A stretch of DNA of 64,000 nucleotides from a virus, in the IMG/VR virus record IMGVR_UViG_3300030518_000005, positions 110,975 through 174,974 of that record; one strand, given 5' to 3'. Made by a program: the position numbers and the translations under genes. This document shows, in pieces, positions 34,944-44,196 of the stretch. How positions within the stretch are numbered: the first letter of the stretch is position 1; each line of letters opens with the position of its first letter. The notes beneath the pieces are model-generated. The model saw only the letters and a program-made list of their open reading frames with translations. It ran no database searches and was not told the DNA's origin.

Positions 34944-37889
34944 TTAGCGGCCTTTTTTCTTATCTAAGATTCCACTAGATGAACTAGTAACTTTATCCAT
35001 GGTCTTCTTTGCGCGATCAGAAGTAGAGTCTTTTCCAAGACCTGCTTTTTCCATGATCCCGGCAAAGCGGTCAACGGCAACATCAAACTTAGTAGCAGCG
35101 CTTCCGAATGTAGCAGCAGAGTCACCGGCAGCAGTTGAGAACTTGCCTTCTGCTCCAGATGCACCCATCTTTTCAAAGTTACCACTTAATTCAGCGAGAG
35201 TCTTTAGTGCAGCAGCAGTTCCACCTAAGCTCTTAGTAGCTTGCAATGCAGCCTGCAATGCAGCCTCTGACAACTGCTTAAATCCTGAAGTACGAAGATC
35301 GTCAAGGGTCTTGAGTGTACCAGATCCGCCTTCGTCCTTCATTGCATCAGAAGCTTTACCAACGGAGTTAGTATCGCTCTTACCTACAACACCAGCAGCC
35401 GAACGTAAGTACTCATCCAATCCAACCTTCTGTAAGCCAGCAGCTTCAGCTGAAGATTGAAGGAATTGTTTCTGTGAGTTAGACTCGTATTTACCAGTCT
35501 TCTGTGCAGCGATTAAGCGCTCAACAGTAGAAGGATCATTAGCAACTTCTCTTGCGAACTTATCAGCATATTGAGAAGCACCAGTAGCGATACCAGTTCC
35601 ACCTTGAGTCAAGTTAGTCATAACACGAGCTGTACTCAACTGAGAAACTAAGCGAGCCGCATCGTCTCCACCTTTAACATTGATACCGCGCATGCGAAGA
35701 CCTTCAGCAACTTTTGACTTATCAGTCTCGTCGCGCATACCACGAAGGTCAGTATCAGAGAAGCCCTGAGCAATGATCGATTGAGTTCCTGATAAACCAG
35801 TCATCTTGTTGATACGGGCTGTAGCTGCCATAGCAGCAAAGTTAACACCTTGGTCAGTACCATTTCTGTTAACTACATCTTGAACTTGCATAGAGCGGTT
35901 GACAGCGTATTCCTGGTTAGGATCGCTCTTGTTTATGCCGGCAGTTGATATAGCAGCAGCTGCACCAGTTGTGTCAATACCCATAGCTCTAGCAGAACCG
36001 CTGGCAACCAATGCACCAGTGTTTTCTGCAACCATGGTTAATGCTTTAGAAGAATCTAAGCTCTTGCTGAATGCCGATTCGAGAACAGAGGATAATCCAG
36101 CTTGCGGATTGTTAGATCCTGCACCAGCCAAAGAAGCCATCCGCTGCATGTTCTCAGCCATCGATCCGTTACCAGAGCGTTCTAGATTACGAGCTGCAAA
36201 TACTTGTGAAGTCTGGAATTGACTTCCCATAGATGAAACGCCAGACGCAGACATCTGAGCCATTTGCTCAGGAGACATACGGGCACCGACCATGTTCTGC
36301 ATGCTCTTATCGGACATGCTGTTCTGAAGGAATGCTTCACCGCGTCCGCCCATGCCTTGAGCCGCAACGCCCATGCCTACACCGAAGTCACGGAACCCTT
36401 GAAGCTGTTCGGCTTGTACTTTAAGTACTGCACGACGAGCTTCCATCTGAGCTTGTGTTCCTTGGATCTGAGCTTGTCCAGCAGAGACGCCACGGTACAT
36501 ATCCATGCCAGTAGTAGCAACACCTGCAACGCCTTGAACGACGTTTTGTGCTCCACCAAGCATAGCTTGAGTATTTGAAGTTGATGCGCCCGAAGCATAA
36601 GCTAATGGGTTAGCTTTCTGTGCTCCGGCTTCTGCCATCTGGAATCCACCAGCAACACCTGTTGCAGCAGATCCTGCAAGGAAAGCAGTGTTAGCTACGT
36701 TAGTCGCTGTATGAAGTTCGCTACCGAACTGTTCGGCTTTACCGTACTGGCCAAGCAGCATCTGAGACATTACATCTCCGCCACGACCAGACTTGTACAT
36801 ATCGTACTTGTTATTTTCAATGTTAGAGAAGCCTTGAACGTTTCCAACTTGACCTAAGCGTTGATTAACGCCAATCTGTTGAATAGCAGAGCCTGCAGCA
36901 TTGAACATACCACCAGCTGCTTGCGCATACTGAGCGTACTGTCCGTAGTTATTGCCGCCGCCAGCACCTTGTGCTTGTTTCAGCTTCTCAAAGTTCTGAG
37001 CAGACTCTTCAGCTTGCTTACGAAGTGAAGAGAGTGCTTCAATATTGTCTTGGCCAGTCTTAGCCATCTGTTCGAAGATCTTAGAAAGCTTTTCGGCTTC
37101 AGCTCCAAGAGCAGAACCAATATCTTTGTTAGCAACCTTCTCTTGTCTACCATCACGACTTACATTGACTCCACCAGAAGCAATTTCACTGCCGAGCGCC
37201 TTAGCACTCATCATGTCTTGTGCAGCTTTTCCTGTGGCAGTTAAATTCTCGTATTTAGACAGAGGATCATTGCCAGACTGACGCATTGCACGTTGTGCAA
37301 CATCGATCGCTGCGATCTCTTGTGTCTTACTGAACGCGGTCTGAGCATTCTGACTGATGATTCTAGACTGGTTTCCACGTTTACCTTGTTCGCCGAATAA
37401 TCCGCGAGCAGCGTAAGCACTCTGGTTACCTAATTCTTGAATCTGACCATTGATAGTATCTCTGCGTTGATTAAGGTCTTCATAAGAAGAACCCATCATC
37501 CCTAGAGAGCGTGATTGAACATCTCTGTCTTCGGCCATACGTTTTGCTTGCCCGTTAATTGTAGACTCAGCATAGCGACGACCAATAGCATTTACAACTT
37601 GTAAGTTAGCGCGATCAAGACGACTTCCGACAGATGACTCAATGCGAGTCTCTGCAGAGCGAAGAGTATTCGGAGCAGTCTTGGCGATGCGAGACATTGC
37701 TCCTGAGCCAGCGATAACATCTTCAGGAATATCTTGCAATAAGTTCAACTGCTCTTGAGCAGTTGCTGCGCGCATTCTCTCATGCTGTTCTGACTTTGGA
37801 GTGAAATAGGCGGTCTGTCCGATCTTTTCGATATCGGACAAGCCGAAACTATTCATCGGCTTATTGCCTGGTGTCTTGTTGTCCGCCAT
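34944..37889 (-). CDS. Tail tape measure protein
   Basis: 981 residues rich in Ala, Gly, Gln and Ser, largely helical, directly after the frameshifted chaperone pair and before the hub, which is the invariant place of the tape measure. At roughly 1.5 Å per residue this would correspond to a tail of about 150 nm (rule of thumb, not measured). The start MADNKTPGN is 2 nt after the upstream stop. No lysozyme or peptidase domain was recognised. Confidence 0.85.
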   Translation of the reverse strand: MADNKTPGNKPMNSFGLSDIEKIGQTAYFTPKSEQHERMRAATAQEQLNLLQDIPEDVIAGSGAMSRIAKTAPNTLRSAETRIESSVGSRLDRANLQVVNAIGRRYAESTINGQAKRMAEDRDVQSRSLGMMGSSYEDLNQRRDTINGQIQELGNQSAYAARGLFGEQGKRGNQSRIISQNAQTAFSKTQEIAAIDVAQRAMRQSGNDPLSKYENLTATGKAAQDMMSAKALGSEIASGGVNVSRDGRQEKVANKDIGSALGAEAEKLSKIFEQMAKTGQDNIEALSSLRKQAEESAQNFEKLKQAQGAGGGNNYGQYAQYAQAAGGMFNAAGSAIQQIGVNQRLGQVGNVQGFSNIENNKYDMYKSGRGGDVMSQMLLGQYGKAEQFGSELHTATNVANTAFLAGSAATGVAGGFQMAEAGAQKANPLAYASGASTSNTQAMLGGAQNVVQGVAGVATTGMDMYRGVSAGQAQIQGTQAQMEARRAVLKVQAEQLQGFRDFGVGMGVAAQGMGGRGEAFLQNSMSDKSMQNMVGARMSPEQMAQMSASGVSSMGSQFQTSQVFAARNLERSGNGSMAENMQRMASLAGAGSNNPQAGLSSVLESAFSKSLDSSKALTMVAENTGALVASGSARAMGIDTTGAAAAISTAGINKSDPNQEYAVNRSMQVQDVVNRNGTDQGVNFAAMAATARINKMTGLSGTQSIIAQGFSDTDLRGMRDETDKSKVAEGLRMRGINVKGGDDAARLVSQLSTARVMTNLTQGGTGIATGASQYADKFAREVANDPSTVERLIAAQKTGKYESNSQKQFLQSSAEAAGLQKVGLDEYLRSAAGVVGKSDTNSVGKASDAMKDEGGSGTLKTLDDLRTSGFKQLSEAALQAALQATKSLGGTAAALKTLAELSGNFEKMGASGAEGKFSTAAGDSAATFGSAATKFDVAVDRFAGIMEKAGLGKDSTSDRAKKTMDKVTSSSSGILDKKKGR

Positions 37890-37891
37890 CT

Positions 37892-38404
37892 CTAATCCTC
37901 AAACGTTTCGTCTATGTCTTCTCCAAAAGACTGACCAAACTGAGCTTTCGCTTGGGCCATCTGCTCTTCCATCCACTTGATGTTGGCAGGATCTTTTGTT
38001 GGATCTGGAGTAGGCTGATTAGCCTTAGCTGCCTGTTCGCGCATTTCGGCTTCGCGTTCTTCACGCTCCATCCGCTCTGCCCAATCCATATCAGCTTTCT
38101 CTTTCTCAACTTCTATTTTAACATCATCTTGCTCAAGACGCTCTTGTTCAGCTTTATCTCGCTCAATGCGGTCATAGAACTCATAAATGAGCTCTTCTAG
38201 TGTGTATGAGAGTAGTACGGGATCTTTGAGGGGACGATTATAGAGCTTAGACCACCACGACTGAAGGAACAGTAATAACTGCTCCTCTGTATCTAGTGGT
38301 GATCTAGCATTAAACTGAGCTATTTTTCTTATGGATTCGAGGACGTTGGATTCTTCGGTTGTTCCGGGATCGCTTCCGTCTTCTTTTTTAAATCGGCTTT
38401 CCAT
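37892..38404 (-). CDS. Tail assembly chaperone, frameshift extension
   Basis: 170 codons in the -1 frame relative to the upstream chaperone gene, overlapping it by 76 nt. It is rich in Glu, Lys and Arg and forms a long charged helix before a Pro/Asn-rich break. It is best read as the extension made when ribosomes slip at the T TTA AAA heptamer, giving a fusion like lambda gpGT. Independent starting at the ATG at 38404 cannot be excluded. Confidence 0.8.
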   Translation of the reverse strand: MESRFKKEDGSDPGTTEESNVLESIRKIAQFNARSPLDTEEQLLLFLQSWWSKLYNRPLKDPVLLSYTLEELIYEFYDRIERDKAEQERLEQDDVKIEVEKEKADMDWAERMEREEREAEMREQAAKANQPTPDPTKDPANIKWMEEQMAQAKAQFGQSFGEDIDETFED

Positions 38405-38727
38405 TGTAGCTCCGCTTCTTCTAGCTTACGATATAAGGTTACAAGAGCGTCTTCGTCGTCAATTGTAGCGCCACCTTGTGACTGCTTCCACCACTCGGGG
38501 GCATCAACAATCTTAGCACGAAGATTAGCCAGGATAACTGCGAATCCAGCCAGGTCATCAGTTGGCGTTGCATAGTTTCCAAGAAGCCGCGTCTTCTCAA
38601 GAGAGAGCTGGTGCTTCTGGCCTACGTTAAGAAGACACAAGACAGTAAACTGCCCTTTGTATTCTTTACCAGTATCGAGACCGGTATGGTCGAATGAAAA
38701 AGTCTTTTCTTTACTTGGTAAGTCCAT
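38329..38727 (-). CDS. Tail assembly chaperone, short form
   Basis: 132 residues. The start MDLPSKEK follows ATAGGAGCATT; an upstream ATG at 38754 overlaps the promoter box and is not used. It corresponds to the gpG-type chaperone that coats the tape measure during tail assembly. The slippery site lies about 20 codons before its stop. A TATAAT box lies 25 nt upstream. Confidence 0.8.
   Translation of the reverse strand: MDLPSKEKTFSFDHTGLDTGKEYKGQFTVLCLLNVGQKHQLSLEKTRLLGNYATPTDDLAGFAVILANLRAKIVDAPEWWKQSQGGATIDDEDALVTLYRKLEEAELQWKADLKKKTEAIPEQPKNPTSSNP
38386..38392 (-). other. Programmed -1 frameshift site T TTA AAA
   Basis: The heptamer TTTAAAA is in the correct register for the zero frame (GAT TTA AAA AAG). 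After a -1 slip the ribosome reads TTT AAA AAA GAA, which is exactly the frame of the downstream 170-codon chaperone ORF. It lies in the 76-nt overlap of the two genes. Confidence 0.85.
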
Positions 38728-38752
38728 AATGCTCCTATAGCGTATAGAAGTC

Positions 38753-38758
38753 ATTATA
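38753..38758 (-). promoter_or_regulatory. TATAAT box before the chaperone genes
   Basis: AAGGTATAAT 25 nt before the ATG at 38727, with the AGGAG ribosome-binding site in the leader. Confidence 0.45.
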
Positions 38759-38775
38759 CCTTAAGAACTGCAAGT

Positions 38776-39402
38776 TTATGCAGTAAGGGTAGGAACACCA
38801 GAAGTCGGATTAAACGGGATCTCGTCAAGGCGTGAAGGAACGTTAGGCAGAACAAACGCACTAGTCGTTTGCTGAGCTCCATTAACGTCGTCAGCTTGCT
38901 GAGGAACGCGCTCGTCTTGGAAGCCGATTGCTTTAAAACTGAGTGTAACATTGGCAAGTGAGTCAACACGAAGTTCTTCTGCTCTGCTAGTGATCATAGC
39001 CCGTGCAGTGAAGAATAAGAGTTGATCTGTTGCAGAGTCACGCACTTCAATAGTGATATACTGTTGGAACAGGAAGTTAAGAGCGTCTGGTTGCCAGAGC
39101 TGTACACCAACTCCTTGTCCAGGAATATGCAAAGCACTGATAGTACCTTCGACGCTGATACGCTGAGGAACTAGTTCTGCCGGCATGTAATCATCGATAG
39201 TCATGATCTCAGATACTGTAGTGTTGATTCTCCACGATACGCCGAATGCGAAACCGCATGGCTTTCCGTTGATCTTCAGAACAGTACGAGCACCTGAAGC
39301 GTATTTAGCTGTCTGCTTTGTAGAAATGATCCCAGAGATATTCTGTGCTAGATTATCTGCGAGTCCTTGTACTAAGCCTGGTTGGTTATTAAAACCTGAC
39401 AT
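38776..39402 (-). CDS. Tail-tube-like virion protein (third copy)
   Basis: 208 residues. ARTVLKINGKPCGFAFGVSWRINTT aligns with the opening strands of the two tube-like proteins encoded upstream. It continues with a conserved-looking ISVEGTISALHI strand. The start follows TTGAGGTTTAG. It is likely a tube-end or tube-initiator paralogue rather than the main tube, because it is the most divergent of the three. Confidence 0.65.
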   Translation of the reverse strand: MSGFNNQPGLVQGLADNLAQNISGIISTKQTAKYASGARTVLKINGKPCGFAFGVSWRINTTVSEIMTIDDYMPAELVPQRISVEGTISALHIPGQGVGVQLWQPDALNFLFQQYITIEVRDSATDQLLFFTARAMITSRAEELRVDSLANVTLSFKAIGFQDERVPQQADDVNGAQQTTSAFVLPNVPSRLDEIPFNPTSGVPTLTA

Positions 39403-39409
39403 CTAAACC

Positions 39410-40093
39410 TCAAGTATTTTGTTGACCAGTACCTGAGAAGTTAGCTACGAAGCTATCTTCGTCTGCGTACAGAGCAACAAAGTTAAAACGCTGAATCGCT
39501 GCGCCTTTTTTAGTTATACTAAAGTCAGCTTGAGTGATTCTGCAAGAACGAAGATTGGCCACACCAATGATGTTTCCAGTCTGTGTTGAATCGCCGGTAA
39601 TTGCATTAAGAACATTAGTGACATCATTACCGAGCTGTTGATCAGTTGAAGAGCTGTTTTGAGGAGCTGGAATCTTCTGATAAACTTGAATGTCAAAAGT
39701 AGTACCGTTTTGAAGCTTGCTTGGGTCCATGTTCTCGTTTGGACGACCATCATTTCCTACGCCGTTAGCAGCGAGGAAGCTTCCAAGTCCGCCGCCCCAA
39801 GCTGCGCCCCAGTTACCAATACCGTTACCAGCATCGTTAGGAGTGATCAAGCCAGGAGCTACTGCACCAATGTTCGAGTGAGCATCTTTAGCGTAGCGAA
39901 TTACTGTGAAGGAGCCAGTCACAGAGTAACCGAGAGGCTCGACTGACGAGCCTTCGTACATCCCAAGAATTTTGGGTGTTTGAGTGAGAATAGATACAGA
40001 GTAAGAGAGATCAGTACAGAAGGCCATAGTCTTGCCGTTCAAGACAACCTTTGCGTTAGCACCTGTAATGAAGAATGGGCGAACTGCGGCCAT
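39410..40093 (-). CDS. Tail-tube-like protein (second copy)
   Basis: 227 residues. FITGANAKVVLNGKTMAF and YSVTGSFTVIRYAKD match the neighbouring protein at 40112 closely, so the pair arose by duplication. The ribosome-binding site AAGGAG is 8 nt before the ATG. Tube proteins stack inside the sheath. Which copy is the major tube cannot be told from sequence alone. Confidence 0.72.
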   Translation of the reverse strand: MAAVRPFFITGANAKVVLNGKTMAFCTDLSYSVSILTQTPKILGMYEGSSVEPLGYSVTGSFTVIRYAKDAHSNIGAVAPGLITPNDAGNGIGNWGAAWGGGLGSFLAANGVGNDGRPNENMDPSKLQNGTTFDIQVYQKIPAPQNSSSTDQQLGNDVTNVLNAITGDSTQTGNIIGVANLRSCRITQADFSITKKGAAIQRFNFVALYADEDSFVANFSGTGQQNT

Positions 40094-40111
40094 CCGTACT
40101 GCTCCTTAAAA

Positions 40112-40675
40112 TTACGACAAGTCTGTATCGCCAGAGTTCGACGCTTCGAAGCTGTCGTCACTAGCAAGAATTCCAACGAACGAAAGACGATCAACCAAGA
40201 TACCGCGTTTGTTCAACGCTGCGCTCTTACGGTTGAAACGGCAGTCAGCGATCGTGATGAACTGAACAGCATCAGTAACCTGAGCAGTTCCGCCACCAGC
40301 CGTTGCGCCAGTCTGTGTTTTTTGGAATACGGCGAGGTCCCATGTTTGCGAAAGCAAAATGTTACCTGGGTTAATTTCAAAACTGCCGTTTCCGCCAGTA
40401 GTGTAGTTAACTTCACCAAGACCGTTACCAGTCGAGTTCGTTCCGGGCATACCGTTTTGGTTTGCGATAGCGGTATAACGAACAACGCTTAACTCTCCTG
40501 CAACAGAGTAGTTAACCGGTTCGTTCGACACTGCTTCGTAACGACCCATAGTTTCGATCGGAATGGTGTCTACCGATACTTGATAAGAGACATCCGAAGC
40601 ATAAGCAAACGTCTTACCGCCTACTTTAATCTTCGCATTCGCACCTGTGATAAATGAGGGCATCTTTGCTGCCAT
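40112..40675 (-). CDS. Tail-tube-like protein (first copy)
   Basis: 187 residues from MAAKMPSFITGANAKI. The start at 40675 is chosen because AAAAGGAAAAAGT precedes it; the open frame extends upstream only through unsupported codons. It is homologous to the 39410 protein. It lies next after the sheath gene, separated by a terminator, the usual sheath-tube order. Confidence 0.75.
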   Translation of the reverse strand: MAAKMPSFITGANAKIKVGGKTFAYASDVSYQVSVDTIPIETMGRYEAVSNEPVNYSVAGELSVVRYTAIANQNGMPGTNSTGNGLGEVNYTTGGNGSFEINPGNILLSQTWDLAVFQKTQTGATAGGGTAQVTDAVQFITIADCRFNRKSAALNKRGILVDRLSFVGILASDDSFEASNSGDTDLS

Positions 40676-40770
40676 ACTTTTTCCTTTTGGTCTTGTGGTT
40701 GACCAGTACCATCCATTTTTTGAGGCTGCACTATGCAACCCATGAGAATACTATACACCAAACTAAGTTA

Positions 40771-40806
40771 AGAAAAGAAAAAGGCCCAGTGTTTCCACCG
40801 GGCCTT
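40771..40806 (-). terminator. Rho-independent terminator after the sheath gene
   Basis: On the minus strand a 7-bp stem AAGGCCC/GGGCCTT with extra inner pairs GTG/CAC is followed by TTTCTTTTCTT. It separates the sheath message from the tube genes, allowing very different expression levels. Confidence 0.85.
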
Positions 40807-40830
40807 CTAGATACTAACTCAGAGTCTTGA

Positions 40831-43071
40831 TTATGTTGACGAACTAGCTCTTTGCAGAGTGATGTTAGCCAAGATAAAGTCGATACCTTCAACAAGCTTA
40901 ACAGTTACCGATACATTGATCGTGTTTCCGTTGATCTGAACTACAAGGGCTTTGTAGCCGTTTTTCGCGTCAGAAGTAGAAACCGTGATTCCTTGTGCCA
41001 GGTAAGTAGCCAAGATAGCTGCGCAAGTCGATTGAACTTCGACAGCGTTCACAGTGTTCTTCAGACCAATGTAGATGTTCTCTAATTGGTTACGGAAGTC
41101 ATAAGCAAGGACATCGGAAGCGTAGAGAACGTGGGCACGGTTGTATACCCAGTTTCCATCTTTACCGTAGGTCGTGTTATCGACAACGAGGCGGAATCCA
41201 CCAGTTTGTGGTGCTTCCCAGAACGTAACGCCATTTTGGATAGCGTCATCGTATGCGACATCTGGATCGAAGTCGATAACAATGTTCTGCTCAGCAGTCG
41301 AGAGCAATTGACCAGTCTGGCGGATACCAGACATGTTGAAATATTTGAATGTCATCGGGTTACCGACAGGCGAACCGCCGCGAGCACCAGCGAGCAAACA
41401 AGCTCCAGCCCAAGGTTGGAACCACTGGATGTTACCAGCAGAATCAGCTTGACGGATATCTTGGATGACCATCTGTTGACGTGCGTCAGCAGTAGTAGCG
41501 ATCTCAGATTTACAGTTTGCGTACGTGTCCTTCATCGACAAGTAACCTTGACGCTCAGACTTTTTCTTAGTAGTCGCCATCAACGAGCAGTGAGTTTTCA
41601 CAGCTTGGTGAACAGCAGCAATAGTGTAAGTCGAAGACGGGTCAGTAACTTCATCAAGGATGTCTTGTGAAGCATCACGCGAGAACAAAGGAACAACCGC
41701 GTTAACGCGGAATTTCTCAAACTTGCTCAATGCGTTAACGATGTCAGCAGAAGCAGTTGCTCCAAGAACTCCACCAGTGAGGTAGAGAGCGTTTGGAACG
41801 CCTTGTTGATCTGGAAGACCAACAGTTTTTACTGCAGTTTGCGAAGCAGAAACCGAAGGAACCAGGTTAACTTGTGTGCTTGCAGCGAAGAAGCCAACAA
41901 CTTCACTTGCATCCATTTTGATGCGAGCAGGTTGTTGAGCAGTTGCGCCGCTGTACAAAGCGCCAACAGCTGAAACTTGGTCGAGAACAGTGATCGGTTG
42001 AAGACCGATTTGAACGCTCTCTACTGAAGCACTCCATCCTGACAGAGTGTTGATGAAAGAAGCAACAGACTGAATAGAAGGGAAGTTAGCGATTGGGAGG
42101 CTGTACGAAGCAGGAGTAGCACCAGTTTGAGTCAGCGTGATCGCAGTAGCTCCGATAGTAACTGAAGCAGCAGTTACGCCACCAGTTGCAGAACGACCGA
42201 TCGACAAAGGAATGTCTCCACCAACAGTTGCGCTCTCAGTAAGAGTCGAAACAGGGTTTGCAACAACCAGAGTAGCCATAGGCTCAGAAGCAGCAGCAGC
42301 GAAAGCGTTAGACGAAAGTCCGATGCTTGTGCTGATGTTTCCTGAACCAAGCTGCATCGAACGACCGTAACCATTACGTTGTGGGTTCGAAGCAATTGCT
42401 TGAGTCAAAGTGATTGTGTTAGCTACAGTTCCAGCAGCAGCAACCATAGTGTTTGCGCCGAGTGCAGTGTTCAATGCCGTAGCAAGAGCAGCAGCAGAAG
42501 CGTAAGAGTCAGCAGCAACAGTCGCAGTAGCAGGAGCACCACCGTTCAACGAGTAAGCGAGAGTATCATTTGTTCCGGTTGTAACAACAACAGGGAAAGT
42601 GATAACAGCGCTCGTCAGAACAGCTTGTCCTTCTGGAGTGATAGTGTTTTTGAAAGTAACAAGGTTACCTCCGACGCCGTATGCTTGTGACTGCAACATT
42701 CCGAAAGGAGTTGCGCCAGCAGCAATCGGATCAAGCGTTGCTTGAGTAGAAGCGTTTGTCTTGTAGATGTACACAGCTTGTGCGCCACCCGGAATTGCGC
42801 CATCAGCGCCCGGAGCAAACAAGAAGTTACATGCATCAACGATGTTACCAGAACCGTACTTAGCCAAAATTTGGTTGTATTGATCTGGACCGAAAACGTT
42901 GTTTGCAAGATTCGGTTCTGCGGAGCCAGGAGCACCCGCGTCTGCTTCTCCAAAGAGAGCGATGATTCCGGTAGGGCTTAACGGGAAGCCTCCGCCGAGA
43001 TCAATCTCTACTTGTGAGTAAGCACCTGGTTTGTAAATGGTAGCACCATTAAAGCTTACATTAATTGCCAT
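40831..43071 (-). CDS. Tail sheath protein
   Basis: 746 residues. The N-terminal GATIYKPGAYSQVEIDLGG and SPTGIIALFGEADAGAPG are the typical opening of contractile sheath proteins. The C-terminal third (WVYNRAHVLYASDVLAYDFRNQLENIYIGLKNT, then a final strand) is the conserved sheath core. The middle carries a variable Ala/Thr-rich insertion. The leader has AGGAGA before the ATG and a TTATAAT box 37 nt upstream. Confidence 0.88.
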   Translation of the reverse strand: MAINVSFNGATIYKPGAYSQVEIDLGGGFPLSPTGIIALFGEADAGAPGSAEPNLANNVFGPDQYNQILAKYGSGNIVDACNFLFAPGADGAIPGGAQAVYIYKTNASTQATLDPIAAGATPFGMLQSQAYGVGGNLVTFKNTITPEGQAVLTSAVITFPVVVTTGTNDTLAYSLNGGAPATATVAADSYASAAALATALNTALGANTMVAAAGTVANTITLTQAIASNPQRNGYGRSMQLGSGNISTSIGLSSNAFAAAASEPMATLVVANPVSTLTESATVGGDIPLSIGRSATGGVTAASVTIGATAITLTQTGATPASYSLPIANFPSIQSVASFINTLSGWSASVESVQIGLQPITVLDQVSAVGALYSGATAQQPARIKMDASEVVGFFAASTQVNLVPSVSASQTAVKTVGLPDQQGVPNALYLTGGVLGATASADIVNALSKFEKFRVNAVVPLFSRDASQDILDEVTDPSSTYTIAAVHQAVKTHCSLMATTKKKSERQGYLSMKDTYANCKSEIATTADARQQMVIQDIRQADSAGNIQWFQPWAGACLLAGARGGSPVGNPMTFKYFNMSGIRQTGQLLSTAEQNIVIDFDPDVAYDDAIQNGVTFWEAPQTGGFRLVVDNTTYGKDGNWVYNRAHVLYASDVLAYDFRNQLENIYIGLKNTVNAVEVQSTCAAILATYLAQGITVSTSDAKNGYKALVVQINGNTINVSVTVKLVEGIDFILANITLQRASSST

Positions 43072-43108
43072 GTGTTAAGTCTCCTGAGTCAAGTATGTAT
43101 CTCACCCA

Positions 43109-43114
43109 ATTATA
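43109..43114 (-). promoter_or_regulatory. TATAAT box before the sheath gene
   Basis: ATGTTATAAT, 37 nt before the ATG, with a leader containing AGGAGA. Together with the terminator at 40771 it defines a single-gene sheath unit. Confidence 0.45.
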
Positions 43115-43134
43115 ACATAGATGCTTAGCTAGAA

Positions 43135-43413
43135 TTATGCTAGCTTCACACCATATAGTTTCAACATTTCATCAAACTGTGCCATCGTACCCATAACCGG
43201 CATTTTGCGGGCTTTGAAATCAGCCTTCAAAATCTCTTTATGGTGATGAACAGGGATACGGCTGCGACGTGCACCATACCATCCATCGAAGTCAACCATC
43301 GGAATTTCGATGACTTCTTCAGGAGCTGATTCTTCAGCAATGACTGCATCATCGGCGACGTCTTCAATGACCTCGCGTCCGTCTTTATCTCTGTGTTTCC
43401 ACTTTTTGCTCAT
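43135..43413 (-). CDS. Unrecognised 92-residue acidic protein
   Basis: The ribosome-binding site AAGGAG precedes the ATG. The N-terminus is charged (KKWKHRDKDGREVIEDV), the middle strongly acidic, and the C-terminus has VHHHKEILKADFKARKMP. It lies between neck and sheath genes, so it may be a minor neck or tail-completion protein. Confidence 0.65.
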   Translation of the reverse strand: MSKKWKHRDKDGREVIEDVADDAVIAEESAPEEVIEIPMVDFDGWYGARRSRIPVHHHKEILKADFKARKMPVMGTMAQFDEMLKLYGVKLA

Positions 43414-43451
43414 ATAAGCTCCTTACTCTCTATTTTAACTGGATATACCAC

Positions 43452-44195
43452 TTAAGTCTCTAAATCTTCTGAATCATCTAAGTCGCCAATACGGTCGACT
43501 TTGATTCCTTGGTTCTCTGTTCTATTAACCTTAGTCAAATCAACGTCCATGCTGGCTGCGATATCCTCAGATGGAACCAGTCCGACCGCGGGGTCAGTAT
43601 TGATGGCCAAAATCTCTTTGAAAGGCTCAGCTTCCCAAAAGTTCTCTGTAGTGCAACGGAAGCGAACCCAGCGAGTCCAGATATTATCTGTCATCTTAGT
43701 CTGTTCCTTGTTGTAATCAGAAGCAGAGAACGTATGGAGCTTCAAGCCCAGGCGATGAGCCATAAGCTTATGTTTGAACAGGATATAAGCAACAATGTAA
43801 TACAGCCAGAGAACGTGGTCGCCAGCCTTGTTGGCATGGATACCGATGTCCACCATAACAGTGAACACCCCAGTGTTGATTTCAGCGAATCCACCAAAGT
43901 CACCAGCGATGTCGCCGATAGAGGCCTTGCTCTCATCCTCAGTCTCGTTAGCTAAGTGAACCGAGATGCAGGGGATAACTTGGGTATTGAACGACCAGGC
44001 CTTTACGACCGGAATCTTGGTGGTGCTGAACCACTTCCAGATGTCGTCTAAGTACTTGGGACCATAGTCTAAATTAAGTTCATCTTGCGTGAACTGAGCG
44101 AACAGGTCGTAGAATGCACGTTTGTTGTTGCGCAGTTCTTTAATGCCGTACTCAAGCACTTTCTCAACGACGATCTCCGGCATACAAAAACTCAT
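43452..44195 (-). CDS. Neck or tail-completion protein (tentative)
   Basis: 247 residues. The start MSFCMPE at 44195 is favoured by GGTGGAGC inside the end of the HNH gene; a GTG 12 nt upstream is possible. The protein has amphipathic helices, then a likely beta core (GGFAEINTGVFTVMVDIGIHA), and an acidic tail. The position before the sheath is that of tail terminator or connector genes. No decisive motif. Confidence 0.6.
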   Translation of the reverse strand: MSFCMPEIVVEKVLEYGIKELRNNKRAFYDLFAQFTQDELNLDYGPKYLDDIWKWFSTTKIPVVKAWSFNTQVIPCISVHLANETEDESKASIGDIAGDFGGFAEINTGVFTVMVDIGIHANKAGDHVLWLYYIVAYILFKHKLMAHRLGLKLHTFSASDYNKEQTKMTDNIWTRWVRFRCTTENFWEAEPFKEILAINTDPAVGLVPSEDIAASMDVDLTKVNRTENQGIKVDRIGDLDDSEDLET

Positions 44196-44196
44196 A

